DNA of 32,466 nt from contig JAQSDJ010000067.1 of the NCBI GenBank assembly GCA_029945855.1, positions 1-32,466 of the forward strand, in the 5' to 3' direction. This DNA is from Lacunisphaera sp. Lineage in GTDB: Bacteria; Verrucomicrobiota; Verrucomicrobiia; Opitutales; Opitutaceae. Positions 22,908 through 30,783 of the stretch are shown here, piece by piece (positions within the stretch are counted from its first letter, which is position 1; the number at the start of each line of letters is the position of its first letter). Below the pieces are notes generated by a model. It had not been told where the DNA came from and ran no database searches. It was given only the letters and a program-made list of their open reading frames with translations. A program made the translations under genes and the position numbers.

Positions 22908-23005
22908 TCCATCCGGCCAGATGATCACTCACCAGTAATCCCGCCCTCCAGTCCGTCCATGGACAGTTTCAACCGTCTTCACCGCACCCCCATCAGCATC
23001 ACCCT

Positions 23006-24070
23006 ATGAACGTTACTTTCGCCATCACCCGCACCGGCGGGCAACTCAGCAAGGTCAAGTTCCGCGTCGGACGCCAAACGGTGGAACCCTTCTCCACCGC
23101 TCCGTGGTGTGACCAACCGGAAGCCAAGAAACTCATCCCCCTGCTGCGCGAGTTGCGGGGAGATTTCTTTTGTGCGCCGTTTGGCGCCGGGCCGGCCTGG
23201 CGGGGCGAGGCGCATCCGCCCCACGGCGAGTCCGCCAATGCCACCTGGAAAGTGGATTCATCCGAGGGCGGACGCCTGGTCGCCACGCTGCGGACCCGCG
23301 TGCGGCCCGGCAAGATCACCAAGGTCATCGAAGCCCGCGAGGGCGAAACCAACCTTTACCAGGCCCACCTGCTGGAGGGTTTTCAAGGCGGGATGTGTCT
23401 GGGCCACCACGCCATGCTCGACTTCACCCGCAATGGCCCGGGCCTCATCTCCACGAGCCAGCTGCGTCTCGCGCAAGTCCTCCCGGCCCCGTTTGAAAAT
23501 CCCGTCCAAGGCGGCTACTGCTCGCTTAAGGAAGGCGCGTGGTTCCGCCAACTCGACAGCGTGCCCCTGACCAATGGCGGGAGGGCCGATCTCACCCGCT
23601 TCCCCGCCCGGGAGGGCTTTGAGGACCTCGTGATGCTGCACCACCAGGACGCGGACGATTTCGCGTGGGCCGCCGTCGTTTTCCCGGACAAAAAGTTCGT
23701 CTGGTTCTCCTTGAAAAACCCCGCGTATCTCGCCTCCACCGTCTTGTGGCACTCGCATGGCGGGCGCCACTACGCCCCCTGGAACGGACGCCATCGCGGC
23801 GTGCTCGGCGTCGAGGACGTCACCGCCTATTTCCACCTCGGCCTTGCCGCCTCGCTGGCGGATAATCCCTGGAGAAGAAAGGGCGTGCCTACCGCGGTGA
23901 CCCTCTCCCCGGGCAAGCGCACCCGCATCCCCTACATCATGGGCATCGCCCCTCTCCCCCCTGGTTTCGATTCCGTCCACGGCATCCAGCGCACGGCCAC
24001 CGGAATCCGCCTCCACTCCGCCAGCGGCGCGCACCTCGATCACGCCGTCGATACGGCTTTCCTCCAATAG
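23006..24070 (+). CDS. Conserved-looking protein of unknown function, possibly galactose-mutarotase-like
   Basis: The 354-residue soluble protein has no signal peptide. Its beta-rich pattern (VTFAITRTGGQLSKVKFRVG, GRLVATLRTRVRPGKITKVI) and late motifs WHSHGGRHYAPWNGRHRG and LGVEDVTAYFHLG resemble sugar-binding beta-sandwich proteins of the aldose-epimerase fold, with several His and Trp that could contact sugar. This is a fold guess, not a family match. It is followed 16 nt later by the PfkB kinase, so the two are very likely cotranscribed and may handle the same sugar. Confidence 0.7.
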   Translation: MNVTFAITRTGGQLSKVKFRVGRQTVEPFSTAPWCDQPEAKKLIPLLRELRGDFFCAPFGAGPAWRGEAHPPHGESANATWKVDSSEGGRLVATLRTRVRPGKITKVIEAREGETNLYQAHLLEGFQGGMCLGHHAMLDFTRNGPGLISTSQLRLAQVLPAPFENPVQGGYCSLKEGAWFRQLDSVPLTNGGRADLTRFPAREGFEDLVMLHHQDADDFAWAAVVFPDKKFVWFSLKNPAYLASTVLWHSHGGRHYAPWNGRHRGVLGVEDVTAYFHLGLAASLADNPWRRKGVPTAVTLSPGKRTRIPYIMGIAPLPPGFDSVHGIQRTATGIRLHSASGAHLDHAVDTAFLQ

Positions 24071-24086
24071 ACCCCGCGCCCCAACC

Positions 24087-25184
24087 ATGAGCCCAACCAT
24101 GCAAAGATACACCGACTTCCTCCAGAACATCCGCGGCAAAATCCTGCTCGGCTGCGACGGCTTCGTCGACGAAACCTACGAGATTGTCGAAGTCCGGAAG
24201 AGTCAGTCCGAGTTCACGCCGATGAAAAGACTCAAGCAGTTCGGCGAACTGCTTGTCGAGCGGGCGGACGGCGGGGTGGGCCTGGAGCTCGTGCCCAAGC
24301 GCCGTTGCGAGGGCGGGTTTGCCATCAACACGGGCCGGGTCGCCGCGTGCTTGGGCCTGAGGCCCCGGCTGCCCGGGCTTTACGGCCGCCAGGCGATCGA
24401 TCCGGCCTACGAGCCATTCAAGGATATCTGCGAGCTGTTTTCCCTCGGCGACCCCGCGTTGACGATCGCCTTGGAGTTTGGCGACGGGAAGGTTCTGATG
24501 AGCAATCTCGCGGCAGTCTCCAGCCTGAACTGGGGGGACTTTGAAAAGCACTTCGGAGAAAAGAAACTCAAGGAAATGTTCGCGGGCGTCGACATCCTGG
24601 GCCTGGGCTATTGGTCGCTGACATCAAACTTTGATGAGCTCTTCCAGGGGTTCATGCGGCAGTATGAGACCACCCCGCCGCCCCGCCGGATGTTCTTCGA
24701 CTTCGCCGACATCAAGAAAAAGTCCAGCGAGAGTTTCACCCGCAGCCTGGAATTGATCAGATCATTCAGCGACAGGATCCCCATGGTGTTCAGCCTGAAC
24801 GAACATGAGGTGTTGGAATTGTTTTCCAGGATCGGCGTCGCGCGTCCGGAGCTGACCCCGCAGGCGATCAGCTCGGCCCTGGCCAGCGCCCGGGAAAAAA
24901 TAGGCTTCGCCGAACTGGTGGTCCATACGCCGGAATTTGCCGCGGCGTCCAGCGCGGCGGAGGGTGAAGCCTATGCCCTCCAGGAGCGCCAAACAAAGAT
25001 CGTCCGCCTGGCGGGTGCGGGCGACAGCTTCAATGGCGGCTACCTCTGCGCGTCGCTCGGGGATCTTTCCCTCAAGGAACGTCTCGTCGTGGCCAATGCG
25101 GTGACCGCCTTCTTCGTCACCCACGGCACCCCGCCGAATAAGGAAGAACTCATCGCCCAGATCGAAAAAGCCGCGGACAAGTGA
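24087..25184 (+). CDS. PfkB family carbohydrate kinase
   Basis: The 365-residue protein has the PfkB C-terminal signature AGAGDSFNGGYLCA (309-322) with the catalytic base Asp313 in the G-A-G-D anion hole. The N-terminus has LLGCDGFVDE (20-29) where ribokinase-type enzymes bind sugar, and EGGFAINTGRVAACLG (about 75-90) is the usual G-G-x-x-x-N region. The enzyme should phosphorylate a sugar or nucleoside with ATP; the substrate is not evident. ATG at 24087 or 24099 (MQRYTDF) could start it. It lies between the unknown protein and the UroD-like gene. Confidence 0.88.
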   Translation: MSPTMQRYTDFLQNIRGKILLGCDGFVDETYEIVEVRKSQSEFTPMKRLKQFGELLVERADGGVGLELVPKRRCEGGFAINTGRVAACLGLRPRLPGLYGRQAIDPAYEPFKDICELFSLGDPALTIALEFGDGKVLMSNLAAVSSLNWGDFEKHFGEKKLKEMFAGVDILGLGYWSLTSNFDELFQGFMRQYETTPPPRRMFFDFADIKKKSSESFTRSLELIRSFSDRIPMVFSLNEHEVLELFSRIGVARPELTPQAISSALASAREKIGFAELVVHTPEFAAASSAAEGEAYALQERQTKIVRLAGAGDSFNGGYLCASLGDLSLKERLVVANAVTAFFVTHGTPPNKEELIAQIEKAADK

Positions 25185-25223
25185 CGGCCAAAACCGGTGG
25201 GCCAAAGTTCAAATGACTCCGCC

Positions 25224-26429
25224 ATGCCCCCGGGCCGCGCCTCCGATTCGCCGGTTCAACCCGCCCCGATGACACCCCCGCCTGGATCAGGCTTCGCGGT
25301 GATGCAGGCGATTCTCGGGCGACGGCGGCCGTCGCGCATTCCCTATGGGCCGAACTACTGGCAGTGGTTCACCCACCATCGGAACCACGGGGTCCTGCCA
25401 CCGGAGCTCGCGGGCTGTGCCTCGCAGCTGGAGATGATGCAACGGCTCGGCCTCGATGTCTTCAGCCGCAACGCCTATTGCGACCCGCAGCGGTGCTGGT
25501 TTGGCGGACTGGCCACGGAGGTCTACGACGGCGTGGAGTTCGAGGAGCATTCCTTTGCCTCCGGCCACGACCTCGTCACCGAGCGCCACTGGCATACGCG
25601 CCGCGGCGACCTGACCGAGCGGGTGCGCTATGTCTTTGCGGGGTCGACGCTCGTCCAGGAGAAATTTGTGATCGGCGATCCCGAAGCGGACCGCGCGGCG
25701 TTCGGTGAACTGGTCAACGCCCGGCGCTGGCGCTTCAACGCCGCCTTGTGGCGCGTATGGCAGGCGCGGGTCGGGGACGGCGGCCTGGTCAATGCGGGGG
25801 AGCTTTTCAGTCCGCTCAAGCTGCTCCACCTGGCGGCCGGAGCCGACCAGGCGGTGTTGATGCTGGAGGATTATCCGGAGGAGTGCCGGGCCTGGATGGA
25901 CCGGCACGAGGCGGCGCAACTCGAGCTCGTGGACCAGATGCTGGCGGCGGGAGTGCCGGTCATGACGGCGATGGACAATCTCGACAGCGCGTTCCATCCC
26001 CCGCGCTATGTCGAGGCCTACTCCGCGTCATTCTACGAGGGCGCCAGCCGCCGGTGCCATGAACGTGGCGGGCAATTCTTCATCCACGCCTGCGGCCGCC
26101 AGCGGGCCATTTTGAAGCAGATCGCCGGCTACGGGGTCGACGGCCTCGAGGGCGTGGCGTTCCCGCCGCTGGGCGATGTCGAGCTGGACGAGGCCATGAC
26201 GCTGGCGGGCGACCGCCTGATCATCACGGGCGGGATCAGCGCCGCGGAATTCGAGCGCCTGCACACGCGCGCGCAGGTCTTCACTTATGTCCAGGACCTG
26301 GTCCGGCGGATGACGCCCCATGCGCACCGTTTCGTTTTGTCGGCCAGCTGCGCCACCCCATACACCGCGCCGTGGCCCATGCTGCAGCATTTCCACGACG
26401 CGTGGCGGGAATTCGGCAATCTCGCCTGA
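25224..26429 (+). CDS. Uroporphyrinogen decarboxylase-like (UroD/MtaA superfamily) protein
   Basis: The 401-residue protein has the UroD-type TIM-barrel pattern: LEMMQRLGLDVFSRNAY, a central VMTAMDNLDSAFHPP, then FFIHACGRQRAILKQIAGYG with the H-x-C-G zinc-type motif, DGLEGVAFPPLGDVEL, IITGGISAAEFE and a late VLSASCATPYTAPWPML with the third Cys ligand. The H-x-C...C set is that of corrinoid/cobalamin-linked methyltransferases rather than heme UroD. No corrinoid protein gene is nearby. The start is uncertain: GTG 25197, ATG 25224 and ATG 25269 are all in frame. It follows the PfkB gene closely. Confidence 0.85.
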   Translation: MPPGRASDSPVQPAPMTPPPGSGFAVMQAILGRRRPSRIPYGPNYWQWFTHHRNHGVLPPELAGCASQLEMMQRLGLDVFSRNAYCDPQRCWFGGLATEVYDGVEFEEHSFASGHDLVTERHWHTRRGDLTERVRYVFAGSTLVQEKFVIGDPEADRAAFGELVNARRWRFNAALWRVWQARVGDGGLVNAGELFSPLKLLHLAAGADQAVLMLEDYPEECRAWMDRHEAAQLELVDQMLAAGVPVMTAMDNLDSAFHPPRYVEAYSASFYEGASRRCHERGGQFFIHACGRQRAILKQIAGYGVDGLEGVAFPPLGDVELDEAMTLAGDRLIITGGISAAEFERLHTRAQVFTYVQDLVRRMTPHAHRFVLSASCATPYTAPWPMLQHFHDAWREFGNLA

Positions 26430-26442
26430 TCCGGTGGCAGAA

Positions 26443-26460
26443 CGCGGCGAGGGCGCCGCG
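26443..26460. terminator. Hairpin between convergent genes
   Basis: CGCGGCGAGGGCGCCGCG forms a 7-bp stem with a 4-base loop between the UroD-like stop (plus) and the stop of the membrane protein (minus). It lacks a T-run. Confidence 0.45.
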
Positions 26461-26475
26461 GCTCCAGAACAAGGA

Positions 26476-26967
26476 TTAACCGGCCACCGGCGGCGGGACG
26501 ACGGCGGGCGGCGCGTCCGCGGCGGCCTTGAGGGCGGCGCGGAGGGCTTTGGCGCCGCGGAAGAGGTAGAACAGCGCGAGGCCGTGGAAGCCGACCGACA
26601 TCCAGTCCTGAAACGCCACGTAGATCAGGGCGTCGAGGGAATAGAGGACGATGCCGGTGACGAAGGCCCAGAAGTGGCCCTGGCGGGAGAAAAAGCCCAG
26701 GCCGCAGATGGCGAGGAGCGCCACGGCGTCGATGGCAAAGGCGATGAGCTTCATTTCCCGGAAAACGACATCGGCGACGAGGGTGAAGCCGAGTCCGATG
26801 ACGAAGCTCCGGTCGGAGCCCGAGTGCATCATGACGCTGTTGACGACCGACAGTCCGGCGATCCACCAGAACCAGTTGGCTCCGCTCATGACCTCGGGTT
26901 CGGACCGGGCGACGAGGGCACGATCGATGCGCACGGTTTCGGTTTGGGTAAACGGATTCTCGGCCAT
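26476..26967 (-). CDS. Hypothetical membrane protein, 163 residues
   Basis: Starting at the ATG at 26967 (MAENPFTQTETVRID), the protein has a soluble N-terminal 25 residues and about four membrane helices: FWWIAGLSVVNSVMM, FVIGLGFTLVADVVF, LIAFAIDAVALLAICGLGFF, and FWAFVTGIVLYSLDALIYVA with FHGLALFYLFRG, ending in an Ala/Pro-rich tail. I recognise no family. The sequence before the ATG is CCCCATCCCCCC, with no Shine-Dalgarno. It converges on the UroD-like gene. Confidence 0.75.
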   Translation of the reverse strand: MAENPFTQTETVRIDRALVARSEPEVMSGANWFWWIAGLSVVNSVMMHSGSDRSFVIGLGFTLVADVVFREMKLIAFAIDAVALLAICGLGFFSRQGHFWAFVTGIVLYSLDALIYVAFQDWMSVGFHGLALFYLFRGAKALRAALKAAADAPPAVVPPPVAG

Positions 26968-27219
26968 GGGGGGATGGGGTTGGAGCGAGCGGCGGTCATT
27001 CCTATGCGGGATGTTCGCGCGGCTGGCGAGCGGACAATGGGTTGATGACCAAGATTCGCGGCTAGGTCGCCCGCGCTCCAATTTTGGAGGCACCTCGACC
27101 TCGCCGTGCAGGCGGGATCAGTGCCGTTGCCGCGTGCTCGCGGCCCGGTGTTTGTCCCCGCGCCTACGCGCGAGGCAAACGATCTCGCCCTGCAGTTCCA
27201 CATCCGGATACAGGCGGCC

Positions 27220-27507
27220 TCAGCGGCGCCAGTAGCCGGCGACCGTGAGCGCCACGCCGGCGAGGAGGATGACGTTGGCGAGGAGGCCGAAATTCTTTTC
27301 GAACCAGGTCGGGGGCCGGTCGAGCTGCTCGTTCAGGAGTGCCTCGCCGGACTTCCGGGCGTCGAGCCGGTGCTGCTTGCGGCGTGCGAGGTCGCGGCGG
27401 CTCTGCGCGGCGAAACCGCGGAGGACGATGCCCGCCATGACGAGCGTGACGCCGACGGCCAGCAGGGTTTCGGGGTCGGGGATGTTCACATGCTCCGAAG
27501 AAAACAC
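27220..27507 (-). CDS. Small hypothetical two-helix membrane protein
   Basis: The 95-residue frame starts at a GTG (27507) and has two membrane helices, LLAVGVTLVMAGIVLRGF (about 15-32) and LLANVILLAGVALTVAGYW (75-93), joined by a highly charged segment rich in Arg, Lys and Asp/Glu (SRRDLARRKQHRLDARK). No family is recognised. The start lies 4 nt from the edge of the 27511-27657 inverted repeat; a second GTG at 27489 is an alternative. The 252-bp gap before it (26968-27219) holds a CTCCAATTTTGGAG hairpin and otherwise nothing I can name. Confidence 0.65.
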   Translation of the reverse strand: MFSSEHVNIPDPETLLAVGVTLVMAGIVLRGFAAQSRRDLARRKQHRLDARKSGEALLNEQLDRPPTWFEKNFGLLANVILLAGVALTVAGYWRR

Positions 27508-27510
27508 GGT

Positions 27511-27657
27511 TTAACCACAGATTGCACGGATGAACACGGATACGGATTTAACAGGAGGAAACAGAGGGAACGAAGTAATCCGGCCCTCTCTTATCTCCGT
27601 TATCTCTTGTGAGAGTCCTTTGGATTGATCTGTGGCATCCGTGAAATCCGCGGTCAA
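27511..27657. repeat. Nested inverted repeat with two word families
   Basis: The outer arms are TTAACCACAGATTGCACGGA on the left (27511-27550) and GATCTGTGGCATCCGTGAAA with TCCGCGGTCAA on the right (27625-27657). The inner arms are ACAGGAGGAAACAGAGGGAA (27551-27570) and CTCTTATCTCCGTTATCTCT (27588-27607). The inner family is also seen at 7331-7378. The element fills the gap between the 95-residue membrane protein and the MOSC gene. Confidence 0.85.
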
Positions 27658-27658
27658 T

Positions 27659-28492
27659 TCAGAGCAGTTCCACCGCGTCGCCGACGCGCAAGGTGCCGCG
27701 CTTGGTCTCGTGGATGAGGTTGACGCCGAAGTTGACGTCGGTCGGGTCGGCCGCGTCGCGGCGGTAGGTGGCGAAGGTCTTCAGCGGCTCCTTGCCGCGC
27801 ACCGCGGTTTCCTGGTCGGTGGTGGTGACGGGGCAGCGGGCGCACAGCCCGGCGTTGCGCAGCACGACGTCACCGATCCGGATTTTGGACCACGCATCCT
27901 CGCCGTAGGGCGGGCAGCCGGCGACGACGAGGTTCGGGCGGAAGCGGTTCATCGGCAGCGGCTCCTCGTGCTTGGCCACCAGGCGGTCGTTGAGATCGTC
28001 GAGGGAAGCCTCGCTGATGACGAGCAGGGGATAGGCATCGGCGAAGCTCACGACATCGCCCGGTCGCGCCGTGGGCTTGACGATCGGGCGCTGGTAAGCG
28101 CCGCCCATGCGCACGAGGCGCAACGGCAGGTCGAGGAAATCGGAGAGCCATTCCGCAGGCTCGTCGCCGCAGTCGTCCGCGGTCATGGTGCTTTTCCAGA
28201 CGATGACGCGGCGGGTAGGTCGGGGTTTATCCCCGACTGTCGGGCGTAAAGCCCGACCTACAGTCACTGATCCATGACCGTGCGAGGAAAGGGTCAGGTC
28301 GTCCTTGTTCAGCGCGGTCCCGATCAGGGCCATGCGCGGGTGGGTGCGCTGGGTGAGGAACTTCCCGTCTTCCGCGGTGACGACCATGAAGCGCCGGTCA
28401 CCGACAAAACCGTAGTCGTCCAACTCGGCGGCGGACACGCTCAAGCCGCGGCAGGATTTGACGGGGTAGATATGGAGCGCGGACAGATGCAT
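27659..28492 (-). CDS. MOSC domain protein (YcbX type)
   Basis: The 277-residue protein has the MOSC N-terminal beta-barrel (IYPVKSCRGLSVS, GFVGDRRFMVV) and MOSC domain (MNRFRPNLVVAG, WSKIRIGDVVLRN, then CARCPVTTTDQET with Cys217 and Cys220, and VNFGVNLI). YcbX-type proteins bind the molybdenum cofactor via a conserved Cys and reduce N-hydroxylated compounds. Unlike YcbX, no ferredoxin domain follows. Residues about 78-93 (VGRALRPTVGDKPRPT) are encoded by a 47-bp dispersed palindrome inserted in frame in a surface loop region, apparently tolerated. Confidence 0.9.
   Translation of the reverse strand: MHLSALHIYPVKSCRGLSVSAAELDDYGFVGDRRFMVVTAEDGKFLTQRTHPRMALIGTALNKDDLTLSSHGHGSVTVGRALRPTVGDKPRPTRRVIVWKSTMTADDCGDEPAEWLSDFLDLPLRLVRMGGAYQRPIVKPTARPGDVVSFADAYPLLVISEASLDDLNDRLVAKHEEPLPMNRFRPNLVVAGCPPYGEDAWSKIRIGDVVLRNAGLCARCPVTTTDQETAVRGKEPLKTFATYRRDAADPTDVNFGVNLIHETKRGTLRVGDAVELL
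28215..28261. repeat. 47-bp palindromic repeat, copy 2, inside the MOSC gene
   Basis: This is the reverse-oriented copy of the element at 4847-4897, starting GTAGGTCGGGGTTTATCCCC and ending CGTAAAGCCCGACCTAC. It lacks 4 bases at the centre relative to copy 1. It lies within the MOSC reading frame and encodes residues about 78-93 without a stop. Confidence 0.9.
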
Positions 28493-28498
28493 GGGGGT

Positions 28499-28644
28499 AG
28501 AAAGACTGAAAGACTGAAAAGCTGAAAGGCTGAAGAGAAGTCAGCAGTTTGATAGAGGAAACAGCACAATAGCACTTCGGTGCTTCGTGCCGCTCGGTTC
28601 ACCCAATGGGTTCAGCCTTCCAGTCATTCGCCCCTTCAGCCCTT
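28499..28644. repeat. GACTGAAAG-word inverted repeat between TIGR03067-like and MOSC genes
   Basis: The left arm (28499-28536) repeats AAAGACTGAAAGACTGAAAA and on; the right arm (28610-28644) is GTTCAGCCTTCCAGTCATTC plus CCCTTCAGCCCTT and contains the stop codon of the TIGR03067-like gene. In the centre, AGCAC-TTCG-GTGCT (28571-28584) is a hairpin with a stable TTCG loop, which may end the transcript or mark the element core. Confidence 0.8.
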
Positions 28645-28998
28645 GGCTATCCGCCGGTAATTGGCGAAGTAGATCTGCGAACCCTCGGTCGAGGCGAACC
28701 TGGCGGGCCGGGTGCCGCCGAGGCCGTAGCAGATGGAGAGGAGATCGCCGGTGAACTTGAAAATGCACGGGATCGACTTGCCCGCGTTGGGGCCGATCAT
28801 GCCAGCCAGGGTCAGGCCCCCGGCATCGATGACATAGGTGCCCTGGTCGGCCGTCACGCCGCCGAAGCGCACGGCGTATTCGCCGCCGGTCAGCTCGATC
28901 TCCATCTTATCGAGCATCATCTTCGGCGCCTCCTCGCCTTCATGCTCGGCGTAGACGGGCTGCCAGATGCCTTCGAGGGAGGGGGACGGCATGTTCAT
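28636..28998 (-). CDS. TIGR03067-like small domain protein
   Basis: The 120-residue protein has the pattern LEGIWQPVYAEHEGEEAP near the start, a middle GTYVIDAGGLT, then GPNAGKSIPCIFKFTGDLL with ICYGLGGTRPARFAS and a final YFANYRRI. This matches the TIGR03067 family of lipocalin-like domains common in Planctomycetes and Verrucomicrobia, with no known function. No signal peptide is visible. ATG at 28998 or 28992 may start it. AGCTGAAAG words (about 29001-29034) lie directly upstream. Confidence 0.78.
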   Translation of the reverse strand: MNMPSPSLEGIWQPVYAEHEGEEAPKMMLDKMEIELTGGEYAVRFGGVTADQGTYVIDAGGLTLAGMIGPNAGKSIPCIFKFTGDLLSICYGLGGTRPARFASTEGSQIYFANYRRIAKG

Positions 28999-29036
28999 GC
29001 CGGAAAGCTGAGAGCTGAAAGCTGAAAGCTGAAGGA
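28999..29036. repeat. Tandem AGCTGAAAG words
   Basis: Four near-copies of AGCTGAAAG/AGCTGAGAG lie in tandem immediately upstream of the TIGR03067-like start codon. They belong to the word family of 20701-20790 and 28499-28644 but no opposing arm is present. Confidence 0.7.
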
Positions 29037-29055
29037 AAAAGTCGGGGGAAAGCGC

Positions 29056-29307
29056 TCAGTGACGCATTCGCGCCTGCCGGCGATTCCATTCATCCAGCAC
29101 CTGCTCTTCCGGTCGCGGGCGATTGGGAGCAATGAGGAGATAAAGCAGCGCGCCAATACCTGTCACAAAGATGATCACAATCACCCAGGTCAGGCGCATC
29201 GTCGAGTCGAGCCGTTCGTTTTTAATCGCCGAAATGAGGGCGTAGATCCACGTGGCAAAGAGAGTTACCGCAATAGCTCCTAACAGGAGGGGGCCGAGAA
29301 TGTTCAT
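29056..29307 (-). CDS. Small PLDc_N-type membrane protein
   Basis: The 83-residue protein starts at the ATG at 29307 (MNILGPLLLGAIAV) and has two membrane helices (about 4-24 and 36-57) joined by IKNERLDSTMRLTW, then LLIAPNRPRPEEQ and a charged tail. This is the layout of the phospholipase D N-terminal (PLDc_N) helical domain found alone in many small proteins: W-x-x-I/V at the second helix and Y-L-x-x-x-P at its end. The role is unknown. Longer upstream starts are unlikely. Confidence 0.75.
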   Translation of the reverse strand: MNILGPLLLGAIAVTLFATWIYALISAIKNERLDSTMRLTWVIVIIFVTGIGALLYLLIAPNRPRPEEQVLDEWNRRQARMRH

Positions 29308-29414
29308 GATGGAAGATTTGCTTCGTTCGCCCAAACCTACAGGTGCGCGGTATACGCGCGAGCACGCCGTGGACCTGAAATTAGGGGGAGCTGGGATTGC
29401 GTAAGCCTTCCGGC

Positions 29415-30707
29415 TCACACCCGCTTCACCACCTCGCGGGGGGTGGTCTCGACGAGGGCGGGGTCGGTGAGTTCCTTCGTGCCCTTGGCGCCGAGCTCGT
29501 TGAACTTGCGGGCGCCGGGGAGGAGGGTCTGCTCGAAGGAGCCGACGGCGGAGTTGTAGGCCTTGGTGGCGGTCTCGAGGCTGCGGCCGACCTTGTCGAG
29601 GTTGTCGGCGAAATTGGCGATGCGGTCGTAGAGCGCGCGGCCGAGGTCGGCGATGACCTGGGCGTTCTTCGAGACATCCTCCTGGCGCCAGCCGTAGGCG
29701 GCGGCCTTCAGCAGGGCGATGAGCGTGGCGGGCGTGGCGAGCAGGACCTTCTTCGCGATGGCGCGGTCGATGAGCGTCGGGTCGCCCTGCAGCGCGCCGG
29801 AGAGGAACTGGTCGCCGGGCAGGAAGAGCACGACGAATTCGGGCGAGGGCTGGAACTGCTCCCAGTAGTTCTTGGCCCCGAGGGCGTCGATGTGGCTGCG
29901 GACCTTGGCGGCGTGCTCGGCGAGCTTGGCGACGCGGACGGTCTCGTCGGTGGAGTTGGCGGCCTCGCGGTAGGCGTCGTTCGGCGCCTTGGCGTCGATG
30001 ACGATCTGCTGGCCGCCGGGCAGGCGGACGATGAGGTCGGGCCGGAAGCCGCCCGCCGACTGCTGCTCGACGAAGTCGCAGTAGGAACTCATGCCCGACA
30101 TCTCGACGACGCGGCGGAGCTGGAGTTCGCCCCAGGTGCCGGCGGTGGTGGTGGAGCGGAGGGCGGTGGTGAGCTTCGAGGCTTCGGCCTGCAGGGAAAC
30201 CTGGGCGGTGCCGAGCGACTTCAACTGCTCGGAGAGCTGGCCGTAGGCGCTGGCGCGGGCTTTTTCAATCTCCCCGATCTTGGCGTCGACCTTTTCGAGG
30301 GATTCCTTGAGGGGCTTGACCATCGAGTCGATGGCCTGCTGGCGCTTGCCAAGTTCGTCGGCGGACTGCTGGTGGAGCTTGCCGAAGGATTCGCGGGCGA
30401 GTTCCAGGAAGGACTGGTTGTTGGAGCGGAGGGCGTCGGCGGAGAGGGCCTTGAAGGAGTTGGTCAGGCGTTCGTGCGCGTCGGTGAGGGCGGAGATTTT
30501 TTCCGCGGCCGAGGCCCGTTCGGCGGAGAGATCATTTTCGGCTTTCGATTTTAGATTCTCGATTTCCGCCAGGCGCAGGCGCGCCGCTTCGAGGTCGGTT
30601 GTCAGCAGGCGCGCGCGCTCGTTGATCGCGGCGGAGCGGGATTGGGCGATGAACCAGCCCAGCGCGGCGCCGACGGCGAGACAGAGGAGCGCGATGAGGA
30701 GGTTCAT
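29415..30707 (-). CDS. rmuC: DNA recombination protein RmuC
   Basis: The 430-residue protein has an N-terminal membrane helix (3-21), a long coiled coil (about 30-190, rich in Glu, Ala, Leu), then the RmuC nuclease-like core: GTWGELQLRRVVEMSGM, DLIVRLPGGQQIVIDAKAP, VVLFLPGDQFLSGAL, LLATPATLIALLKAAAYGWRQ split over the catalytic region, and a helical tail. RmuC limits inversions and acts in DNA repair; its core is PD-(D/E)XK-like (the DLIV...IDAK pair). A short AT-rich word run near 30533-30565 (EIENLKSKAEN) resembles other repeats of the window. Confidence 0.93.
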   Translation of the reverse strand: MNLLIALLCLAVGAALGWFIAQSRSAAINERARLLTTDLEAARLRLAEIENLKSKAENDLSAERASAAEKISALTDAHERLTNSFKALSADALRSNNQSFLELARESFGKLHQQSADELGKRQQAIDSMVKPLKESLEKVDAKIGEIEKARASAYGQLSEQLKSLGTAQVSLQAEASKLTTALRSTTTAGTWGELQLRRVVEMSGMSSYCDFVEQQSAGGFRPDLIVRLPGGQQIVIDAKAPNDAYREAANSTDETVRVAKLAEHAAKVRSHIDALGAKNYWEQFQPSPEFVVLFLPGDQFLSGALQGDPTLIDRAIAKKVLLATPATLIALLKAAAYGWRQEDVSKNAQVIADLGRALYDRIANFADNLDKVGRSLETATKAYNSAVGSFEQTLLPGARKFNELGAKGTKELTDPALVETTPREVVKRV

Positions 30708-30783
30708 GAGGCGGGGAGTGAAGCGGGGAGAGGCCCGGCGCGCAAGTGCAACGGCTCGTCCGGAGGACTCGCCCGACCGATCC

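Noticed and set aside
28499-28541. CTGAAAG tandem words as a CRISPR array
   Set aside because: Units are 8-10 bases, adjoin directly without spacers, and have an inverted counterpart; no cas gene is nearby.
29397-30554. 385-residue plus-strand frame opposite rmuC
   Set aside because: rmuC is full length with conserved core motifs; the opposite frame is Gly/Val/Glu-rich and has no recognisable domain.
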